Shown here piece by piece: positions 1 through 5,354 of a stretch of DNA of 9,238 bases; position 1 is the first letter of the stretch, and every line of letters begins with the position of its first letter. The notes beneath the pieces are model-generated. The model was not told where the DNA came from. It saw only the letters and a list, made by a program, of their open reading frames with translations, and searched no databases. The DNA lies in assembly GCA_002480645.1 (NCBI GenBank), contig DLCN01000026.1, forward strand, positions 38,553 through 47,790. The letters are read 5' to 3'. Source of the stretch: Balneolaceae bacterium UBA7797. Lineage in GTDB: Bacteria > Bacteroidota > Rhodothermia > Balneolales > Balneolaceae. The position numbers were made by a program, and so were the translations under genes.

Positions 1-24
1 GTTCTTTTGGCGGTCCAAAAGGAC
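1..24. repeat. 9-6-9 hairpin, variant GTTCTTTTG
   Basis: Arms GTTCTTTTG (1-9) and CAAAAGGAC (16-24) around a 6-nt spacer, with one T/G wobble. It has the same geometry and CTTTTG/CAAAAG core as the hairpins at 395-418, 4401-4424, 4907-4930, 8414-8437 and 8915-8938. Confidence 0.7.
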
Positions 25-190
25 GAGACAATCTTAACTATGGGTATAATCCACGAGATTGCCGCGGGTTGTGTTCGCTTCGCGAAATTAAGAATTGGGG
101 ATAGCTTCGCAGTGTTGAGTGATGAGTGTTAAGTTTTGAGTGGGTAAATGAGCTTGAAATCTACTCATTCCCCGTATGAAACATCCCCCG

Positions 191-219
191 CATGCAGTGC
201 AGATGGTCTGCGCTGCATG
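191..219. repeat. 13-bp hairpin with 3-nt loop
   Basis: CATGCAG, T, GCAGA (191-203) pairs with TCTGC, G, CTGCATG (207-219) across loop TGG, with one T/G wobble. It occurs only in island A and sits where islands B and C carry a different sequence, so it looks like an exchangeable hairpin insert. Confidence 0.75.
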
Positions 220-221
220 AA

Positions 222-237
222 CCCCCTTCGAAGGGGG
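222..237. repeat. Perfect 16-nt palindrome
   Basis: CCCCCTTCGAAGGGGG is fully self-complementary. It occupies the position that in islands B and C holds CCCCTCTTGAGAGGGG (4581-4596, 8595-8610). Confidence 0.75.
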
Positions 238-394
238 ACTTTTGATGGGCATTTATAACAACTAACGAGCTCCAAAATAAACCTCCGGGAGAAATGCGGG
301 ACTAATGGGTTAATGGGGTGGAGTAGTTCAGAGCAGGAAAAGACATCAATGAATGGTTATAATGCCATCTCCATTTCTTCCGGCGACTTTTGCG

Positions 395-418
395 CCACTT
401 TTGGTCGCTCAAAAGTGG
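395..418. repeat. 9-6-9 hairpin, variant CCACTTTTG (copy A)
   Basis: Arms CCACTTTTG (395-403) and CAAAAGTGG (410-418) pair perfectly around spacer GTCGCT. The TGA stop (409-411 on minus) of the secreted-protein gene lies at the junction of spacer and arm, so this hairpin ends that reading frame. Confidence 0.85.
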
Positions 419-789
419 TAAGCAGATCGTTGTATGGAGCAGAGCTCCAATGCGGGTCCGTTTTCAATTTTTATATTCATCATGTACAACCCGTCGGGCA
501 ATACTTCATTTTCACTACTATTTGATCGCCAGTTCAAATTATATATACCCGGATTAAGTAAAGAATCTATTCTGTTAACCAATTGATCTGTCGTATCATA
601 TACTGCCAATTGAACCCGGCTTTTTTCTGATAAACCAATCTGAAAATCATATGCCCTACCGAATGGAGTCACCTCTTTTATAATCACCGTTTTTTCCGGG
701 GCGATAGGTGTTAAATTTGATATCCAAAAATATTGACCGAATGACGGCTGAAAGTTCAAAAGCACTAGCATGAATACAATCCACTTCAT
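409..789 (-). CDS. Small secreted protein with a FlgD/T9SS-sorting-like C-terminal fold; 3' end supplied by a repeat
   Basis: This 126-residue protein is probably exported. Residues 1-19 form a signal peptide (hydrophobic IVFMLVLLNF, then SFG before Q19, a typical Bacteroidota cleavage context). Residues about 49-112 read like the small Ig-like domain of FlgD and of type IX-secretion C-terminal sorting domains: SRVQLAVYDTTDQLV, then NPGIYNLNW, then LPDGLYMMNIKI. No enzymatic motif is visible; almost the whole mature protein is this domain plus about 30 residues. The final 13 residues (114-126) and the stop are encoded by repeat island A, where such domains usually end in a short Lys-rich strand, so the native tail appears replaced. 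It lies 125 bp beyond the ABC ATPase gene. A TATAAT-like hexamer on the minus strand at 838-843 could be its own promoter. It may be a truncated relic of a larger surface protein. The exact role is unknown. Confidence 0.65.
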   Translation of the reverse strand: MKWIVFMLVLLNFQPSFGQYFWISNLTPIAPEKTVIIKEVTPFGRAYDFQIGLSEKSRVQLAVYDTTDQLVNRIDSLLNPGIYNLNWRSNSSENEVLPDGLYMMNIKIENGPALELCSIQRSAYHF

Positions 790-850
790 ATTGACCCTAA
801 ATTTTTAGATTCATTGCACATCTCATTTCAGGTTTCGATTATAGAATAAC

Positions 851-886
851 CTCAGCCCCAAAATCTTGCGTTTTGATTTCGCTGAG
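851..886 (-). terminator. Possible weak terminator after the ABC ATPase gene
   Basis: Nested inverted repeats CTCAGC/GCTGAG (851-856, 881-886) enclose CAAAA/TTTTG (859-863, 871-875). They lie 28 bp past the ATPase stop and before the secreted-protein gene. The following minus-strand bases, GTTATTCTAT, are only moderately T-rich, so intrinsic termination is uncertain. Confidence 0.3.
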
Positions 887-914
887 TGACAGCGAAGTTA
901 CTCCTGTTTACCCC

Positions 915-1673
915 CTACAACCAATCCACGATATCGTCTTTGGGCTCTACCTGAACATATTTCTGGAAGATCTCGTGCAGGCTGGAATCTTTCTGTAGTT
1001 CTTTGCGGGAAACGGAATCGAGATAGGCTTTGATCTTCCCTTCATGTAAAATAGCGATGTCATCACACAGATTTTCCACTACTTCCAGAATGTGGCTTGT
1101 AACCATAATAGTTACTCCTTTCGCTTTCAGCTTCCGGATAATGGTTTTCATCCGCTCGATGGAGATCACATCCACCGCCTCAAAAGGTTCATCCAACAAC
1201 AAAAGTCTGGGATTTACCAATACTGCGGTGACAAAGGCCAGCTTTTTACGACTCCCGGAACTCAGCTTATTAACTTTGATCTTGGCAAAGTCTTTGATCT
1301 CAAAAAAATCCATCAGGGAATAGGCTTTTTCGATCAATCCCTCCCGGTCCACTTCGTAAATATCACATACATATTCTATGAACTCGAGGCTCGTGAATTG
1401 CTCGAATAATAACGGAGGCTGTAGCACCGACGACAACTCTCTCTTGATCTCCAGCTCATTCTCCGAATTCAGCACCAATCCGTTAATTTCGATCTCGCCT
1501 CCCTCATAACCCAATAAGCCGGTAAGTACACCAATAAGCGTACTTTTTCCGGCCCCGTTCGGTCCGATCAACCCAAAGATGGTTCCGGCGGGAACTTCGA
1601 GCGAAAGATTTTTAAGAACCTCTTTATCCTCGTAATTCTTTACAAGATCCCGAATAAATAACGCCTTATCCAT
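915..1673 (-). CDS. ABC transporter ATP-binding protein (ABC-2 exporter type)
   Basis: This is the cytoplasmic ATPase of an ABC exporter, 252 residues from the chosen start. Visible motifs: Walker A GPNGAGKST (37-45), Q-loop Gln85 in VLQPP, signature LSSGS (137-141), Walker B LLLLDEP (157-163), D-loop EAVD (165-168) and switch His194 in VTSHILE. The signature deviates from LSGGQ at its third and fifth positions, as in some CcmA/YhaQ-like ATPases. An in-frame ATG 69 bp further upstream (1742) would add 23 residues that lack ABC similarity and lie inside the Lgt-like gene. The ATG at 1673 puts MDKALFIRDLVKNY directly at the domain start and gives an 8-bp overlap with the upstream stop, suggesting translational coupling. 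The likely partner is the permease at 2578-4128. Substrate unknown: lipid, drug or peptide export are all possible. Confidence 0.9.
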   Translation of the reverse strand: MDKALFIRDLVKNYEDKEVLKNLSLEVPAGTIFGLIGPNGAGKSTLIGVLTGLLGYEGGEIEINGLVLNSENELEIKRELSSVLQPPLLFEQFTSLEFIEYVCDIYEVDREGLIEKAYSLMDFFEIKDFAKIKVNKLSSGSRKKLAFVTAVLVNPRLLLLDEPFEAVDVISIERMKTIIRKLKAKGVTIMVTSHILEVVENLCDDIAILHEGKIKAYLDSVSRKELQKDSSLHEIFQKYVQVEPKDDIVDWL

Positions 1674-2532
1674 GGGCTTTTTGTTTGTTATAGAAGCGAA
1701 TTGCGTAGAAGATGGTAAATAGTCCGTAGCCCAGCAGCGCAATCTGCAGATTGGTCATATTTGCGAAGGCGATAAACTCACGGTCCCCCCGGATAAATTC
1801 CAGAGCAAAGCGCAGCAATGCATATCCTCCGGTATGGATGAAGAAGATCAACGGCGATCTTTTATTGTTTTCCCAGATCTTATTAAACACCCAAAGTACG
1901 ATCCCCATCAGAATAAGATCTCCGGCCATTTCATAGAGCTGTGTTGGATGTAAAGCTGCGCTTACAGAAGAAGCGGCATCTACCAGACCATGCTGGTATG
2001 ACCACTGCCATGCCGGACTTGAAATGCTGTAATCCGTTTCAAATCCCGGAACCATGGTGCCGTATCTCGGAAAGTGAACTCCTAAAAATGAATTCGTGGC
2101 CACCCCGTGTGCATCCCCATTCAAAAAACATCCTACCCGACCAACGGCCTGAGCGAATAAGATGGCCGGTGAAAGCAGCGAAAAATATTCGAAATAATTG
2201 ATCTTATGTTTACGGGTGAATAGCAGTCCGCCCACCATACCGCCGACCAGGCCACCGGTAATGCTGTTTCCCGCGCCGGAAAGGCTAAATAAAACACCGG
2301 GATTCTGAAGCAACAGATCCAGATTCCAGAACAGGTAATGAGAAAGACGCGCCCCGATCAATGCCCCGATGATGGACCAGGTGATGAGTCCGTCGTACAG
2401 CTCAACCTTTCCCCCGTATTTCTTAAATCTCTTGTAACCGATATAGGCCCCGATCACGATCGAAATAAGAAAGTAGAGCCCTTCGTAGAAGTATATTTGA
2501 TTGAATCCCAGGTCGAGATGAATTGGAAACAT
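1666..2532 (-). CDS. Lgt-family (prolipoprotein diacylglyceryl transferase-like) membrane protein
   Basis: This 288-residue polytopic inner-membrane protein belongs to the Lgt family, which moves diacylglycerol from phosphatidylglycerol to the lipobox Cys of prolipoproteins. Family landmarks: ITGGLVGG (91-98), the Lgt signature GRVGCFLNGDAHG (131-143), HPTQLYE (195-201) and GYALLRFALEFIRGD (236-250), with Arg132, Arg241 and Glu245 matching E. coli Arg143, Arg239 and Glu243. By eye, three residues essential in E. coli differ: Tyr26 aligns with Glu17 (next to Tyr16), His103 with Thr92, and Asn146 with Cys135. It may be a divergent Lgt or a paralogue with another lipid-transfer role. It lies 45 bp after the permease gene and overlaps the ATPase gene by 8 bp, so it is probably the middle gene of an operon. 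The symbol lgt is withheld because activity is doubtful. Confidence 0.85.
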   Translation of the reverse strand: MFPIHLDLGFNQIYFYEGLYFLISIVIGAYIGYKRFKKYGGKVELYDGLITWSIIGALIGARLSHYLFWNLDLLLQNPGVLFSLSGAGNSITGGLVGGMVGGLLFTRKHKINYFEYFSLLSPAILFAQAVGRVGCFLNGDAHGVATNSFLGVHFPRYGTMVPGFETDYSISSPAWQWSYQHGLVDAASSVSAALHPTQLYEMAGDLILMGIVLWVFNKIWENNKRSPLIFFIHTGGYALLRFALEFIRGDREFIAFANMTNLQIALLGYGLFTIFYAIRFYNKQKAHG

Positions 2533-2577
2533 AAAAAAACAGGTACTAGTTAAAACGTTAGCCGTGGAAGGTACTAA

Positions 2578-4128
2578 TTATAGTTCACTCCAGATGCGTG
2601 CAAGTATTTTCTTTTTAAAAAGATTTACCAACACATCCATATGACGCCACAGGTAGATACCACTCACCAGGATTACCGTACTCATAATGGTGATGCGATA
2701 CCATTCCAGCCCGTTAAGTGGCACAAAGACCAGATATCCGCTGGCAAAAATAGTAAACGAGATCGCCATGGTAACTTTCTGCGAGATGATCGGGTGCTTG
2801 TAACTGAACGAAGAATAGGTTGCTTTCTGATATTGATAGTACGAACTCCAGATGAACAGGATCATAAATATGAGAAACATGAAGGTGTTCGCCACAAAGA
2901 TCTTCAACACGTCCCCGATCTCCGGGATCACCAGCAATTCAAACACGGTAATTCCATAAAACACCAACAGCGGCAGGATCAATACCCCCAGAAAACGCTC
3001 CTTCAATTGTTGTTCCAGCTTTACCGGAAACTGAAGGTGCATTAAAAATTCCCGGTTTTCATAACCATACATATTCGCCATACCCATAGCTAAAAGCGCG
3101 ACCGGAATACCTGCAAGAATCGTTGGAATAGCAATGGTTTGGGCTATATCATACTTCAGGTTCATCAGTAATGGCACGTACACGATCGGAATGATGGCCA
3201 GCGTGAGCACCTGTAGTTTGTTGTAAGGATGGATCATCACGTAGTAATAATACTTACCGGCATTCCTGCCCAACACTTTGCGAAGTACCTTCCATAATGT
3301 TGATGAGGCCTCTTCCACCTTTTTGAGCGCCGGACGATGCAACCCTTCACACGTTTTGTTAAAATGATCTTTGATGATGAGCACAATCAGAATACTCATG
3401 AACAGGAACATCACACCGGCATTCATCATCCCGTATTCAACAGTAACTGACTGAATCAGCATCCCTCCCGGCAACCACGACAGATAGTAGATGATGGTTT
3501 CGATACGCGGAATGAGTTCAAACAGGAAATCGCTCTTACCTTCCGAGATCAGGGTTACGATCTGGAAGAGGGAAAATACCAGGATCAAAAACGCCACCAC
3601 CACCGTAATGAAACGGCGTTCCACTATTTGCAGAAACCGGTGTTTGATGGAATAAATGAGCACGTAGTTCAGAATCACTCCGGCTACCGCCACCGGGATC
3701 TGATACACGAAATCGATCTGAATAAGCAGAAATACCAGCCAGGTGAAGTTATATATGATATTTACCGGATGCAGAAACCCGATGATCATCATGTATTTAG
3801 CCAGTCGTTTTAGCGGAAAGCCATATCCCAGTAATTTTCTGTTTTCCTCGATGTGCAACAACCGGAGATTGGTAAAGGCAAAATGCATTACCCAGTACGT
3901 ATTCGCAAAGACCAACAAAATGAACGAATATACTTTGGGTGTAAGCCAGGGCATCTGAGTCTGCATCCACGGATCCGAATCGAGCAGGACCACTACTATG
4001 GCTGTTCCGATCAGATTCACTAACATGATCCCCAAAAAGATGATGTATGCAATCATCATCAACAGCTGAAATCGATTCAGATTGGATATAAAGATCCGCC
4101 AGTTCAATGTGAGTAATCGGGAAAACAT
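2578..4128 (-). CDS. ABC-2-type exporter permease, about 12 transmembrane segments
   Basis: This 516-residue integral membrane protein has no catalytic motif. Hydrophobic segments lie near residues 21-48, 63-85, 112-138, 145-160, 172-192, 234-253, 305-322, 330-352, 378-400, 406-427, 450-470 and 476-494, with a charged cytoplasmic stretch at about 254-300. Two six-helix halves around a central loop fit a fused ABC-2-type permease. The amphipathic N-terminus (MFSRLLTLNWRIF) and the motif YGYENREFLMHLQFPVK (354-370), which resembles the earlier ENRKLLGYGFPLKRL (95-109), suggest an internal duplication. An ATPase lies two genes downstream in the same orientation. GAGGA ends only one base before the ATG, too close for a normal Shine-Dalgarno. 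I do not recognise a named family; the substrate is unknown. Confidence 0.8.
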   Translation of the reverse strand: MFSRLLTLNWRIFISNLNRFQLLMMIAYIIFLGIMLVNLIGTAIVVVLLDSDPWMQTQMPWLTPKVYSFILLVFANTYWVMHFAFTNLRLLHIEENRKLLGYGFPLKRLAKYMMIIGFLHPVNIIYNFTWLVFLLIQIDFVYQIPVAVAGVILNYVLIYSIKHRFLQIVERRFITVVVAFLILVFSLFQIVTLISEGKSDFLFELIPRIETIIYYLSWLPGGMLIQSVTVEYGMMNAGVMFLFMSILIVLIIKDHFNKTCEGLHRPALKKVEEASSTLWKVLRKVLGRNAGKYYYYVMIHPYNKLQVLTLAIIPIVYVPLLMNLKYDIAQTIAIPTILAGIPVALLAMGMANMYGYENREFLMHLQFPVKLEQQLKERFLGVLILPLLVFYGITVFELLVIPEIGDVLKIFVANTFMFLIFMILFIWSSYYQYQKATYSSFSYKHPIISQKVTMAISFTIFASGYLVFVPLNGLEWYRITIMSTVILVSGIYLWRHMDVLVNLFKKKILARIWSEL

Positions 4129-4163
4129 GTCCTCAAAATAATAGTTCTGAGCTTGGAAACAGT

Positions 4164-4247
4164 TTATAAAGCCTTAATAGTTTCGGTGGCCGGATTATCT
4201 TTTTTGACCCTGAATCTCAACCTGTCTTTCAGCGGTCTTTGTGTGGA
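4164..4247 (-). pseudogene. Possible 3' remnant of a gene cut off by island B
   Basis: Between the permease start and the first repeat base, the minus strand has an open frame of 27 codons before a TAA at 4166-4164. It ends in LRFRVKKDNPATETIKAL, which reads like an ordinary protein C-terminus. Upstream the frame runs straight into repeat sequence (island B starts at about 4248). The stop lies 35 bp before the permease ATG, the spacing expected for an earlier operon member. I cannot identify the parent protein, and a chance frame of this length cannot be excluded. Confidence 0.3.
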
Positions 4248-4303
4248 TTGAAGTGAGCGAAGCGAACACAACCCTCGCAATCTCGTGATCTGCAAAGCTC
4301 CGA

Positions 4304-4324
4304 CCTCCCCTTCGAAAGGGGAGG
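4304..4324. repeat. 9-3-9 GC-rich hairpin
   Basis: Arms CCTCCCCTT and AAGGGGAGG with 3-nt loop CGA. Nearly the same hairpin recurs at 4677-4697 (loop CGC) and, with changed but still pairing arms, at 8691-8711. Confidence 0.75.
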
Positions 4325-4370
4325 AGCTCAAACACCTTGTTCCGTAGCTCCGCTGCGGAATACTCTCATT

Positions 4371-4383
4371 GGAGCTCTGCTCC
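4371..4383. repeat. GGAGC/GCTCC hairpin
   Basis: 5-3-5 hairpin directly left of the 9-6-9 hairpin; the same unit is at 436-448 in island A but absent from island C. A similar TCCGC/GCGGA hairpin lies at 4349-4359. Confidence 0.5.
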
Positions 4384-4400
4384 ATACAACCATCTGCTAA

Positions 4401-4424
4401 CCACTTTTGAGCGACCAAAAGTGG
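4401..4424. repeat. 9-6-9 hairpin, variant CCACTTTTG (copy B)
   Basis: Perfect arms CCACTTTTG (4401-4409) and CAAAAGTGG (4416-4424), spacer AGCGAC; followed by CGCAAAAGTC, which repeats part of the right arm. Confidence 0.85.
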
Positions 4425-4579
4425 CGCAAAAGTCTCCGGAAGAAATGGAGATGGCGTTTATACCATACGTTGATCCCCTTCCCTGCTCTGAACTACTCCT
4501 GCCGGTAACCCATCAGTCCCGCATTTCTCCCAGAGGTTTATTTTGAAGCTCGTTAGTTGTTATAAATGCCCATCAAAAG

Positions 4580-4597
4580 TCCCCTCTTGAGAGGGGA
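4580..4597. repeat. TCCCCTCT/AGAGGGGA palindrome (copy B)
   Basis: 8-bp arms with a 2-nt centre TG, followed by TTTAGGGGTGTGTAACAT. Identical in island C at 8594-8611; replaced by other hairpins in island A. Confidence 0.75.
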
Positions 4598-4676
4598 TTT
4601 AGGGGTGTGTAACATTCAAGCTCACTCTCCCACTCAAAGCTTGTAATGATACTCCGGGTTTTTCGACCTCTCCCGA

Positions 4677-4697
4677 CCTCCCCTTCGCAAGGGGAGG
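4677..4697. repeat. 9-3-9 GC-rich hairpin, second copy in island B
   Basis: Arms CCTCCCCTT and AAGGGGAGG, loop CGC. No T-run follows on either strand, so it is not a convincing terminator. Confidence 0.7.
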
Positions 4698-4906
4698 GGC
4701 TCATTTACGACTAATTTTCCCTTTAAATACTCCTCCAGATCCGTCATCCAGAGTGCAACGATGGATCTGCCAAACGTTGAACTGGCAAGAACAGACCAAC
4801 GATTGATGACTATTCTATAACTTAGAAATCCAACTCAAAACTCAACACTAATCACTCAAATCTGCGCAGCACGCATTCTTAATTCCATAAAGCGAATGGG
4901 TTTACC

Positions 4907-4930
4907 GTACTTTTGTGTGGACAAAAGTAC
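4907..4930. repeat. 9-6-9 hairpin, variant GTACTTTTG (copy B)
   Basis: Perfect arms GTACTTTTG (4907-4915) and CAAAAGTAC (4922-4930), spacer TGTGGA, followed by CAAAAACCACCACCTG. Same layout as the CCACTTTTG class with the outer two pairs changed. Confidence 0.85.
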
Positions 4931-4979
4931 CAAAAACCACCACCTGCGAATTCCGGGCGGGAGTCCTCCTGCGTTCACT

Positions 4980-5046
4980 CCATAAATCCGAAGGTCCATG
5001 GACGATCCCCAACCATGTATACTTTTCATCCGGAGCGGATTTATGG
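4980..5046. repeat. 11-45-11 inverted repeat (copy B)
   Basis: CCATAAATCCG (4980-4990) pairs perfectly with CGGATTTATGG (5036-5046). The 45-nt loop contains the palindrome GTCCATGGAC. The same arms and loop length recur at 8988-9054, and the loop carries most of the local differences between the copies. Confidence 0.7.
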
Positions 5047-5167
5047 GTCCGCTTCGCCGGGACACGCTCCCTTCTTCAGACTCTTTCTCCGCCCGTAATT
5101 CTAAGGGTGGAATTTTTCAGGAAGGCGTGATCCTAGTTTCCAGTCCTTTATTTATAAGTCTACCAGA

Positions 5168-5183
5168 TCCGTCGGCTGACGGA
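5168..5183. repeat. TCCGTC/GACGGA hairpin (copy B)
   Basis: 6-4-6 hairpin with loop GGCT followed by GAAGGA; same unit at 9190-9205 in island C. Confidence 0.65.
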
Positions 5184-5354
5184 GAAGGACCTCTAGGAAG
5201 ACTCAGAAATACGATGGACCGATGTGCGAAAAACCGATTGATCGATCTGGTCCCCAACTCAAAACTCAACACTCAAAACTGCGAAGCTATCTCCAATTCT
5301 TAATTCATAATTTTGAATTTTTAATTCCGCGAAGCGAACGCGAAGCACGCATTC

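Larger units (their letters stand above)
1..450 (-). repeat. Mosaic intergenic repeat island, copy A
   Basis: Read on the minus strand from 450 down to 1, this matches island B from about 4370. It starts with the GGAGC/GCTCC hairpin and the 9-6-9 hairpin with CCACTTTTG arms. A block follows that includes CTCCCGGAGGTTTATTTTG and ends at AAATGCCCATCAAAAGTCC. Then come an ACTCAAAACT-type tract and a GCGAAGCGAACACAACCC module (about 53-83 on plus). The far edge carries another 9-6-9 hairpin (1-24), so the island probably continues leftward. Compared with B and C, the small GA-rich hairpin after AAAAGTCC is replaced by two other hairpins (191-219 and 222-237). No gene is supportable inside it beyond the 3' end of the secreted-protein gene (409-450), which it overlaps. 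Confidence 0.85.

Noticed and set aside
1674..1742. ATG at 1742 as start of the ABC ATPase
   Set aside because: The extra 23 residues have no similarity to ABC N-termini and are encoded entirely within the Lgt-like gene; the ATG at 1673 fits the domain start.
1030..2553. Plus-strand open frames opposite the ATPase, Lgt-like and permease genes
   Set aside because: They are antisense to well-supported genes and show no domain features.
4164..4418. Minus-strand 84-codon frame upstream of the permease as an intact gene
   Set aside because: Its first two thirds is repeat module and hairpin sequence shared with other islands; only the final 27 codons could be genuine, and these are listed as a possible remnant.
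4304..4697. GC-rich hairpins as intrinsic terminators
   Set aside because: No T-run follows 4304-4324 or 4677-4697 on either strand; the one at 8691-8711 has a T-run on plus but no gene to terminate.
4821..5285. CRISPR-like array from recurring ACTCAAAACT units
   Set aside because: The units are short, irregularly spaced, and have no spacer-repeat pattern or cas genes nearby.
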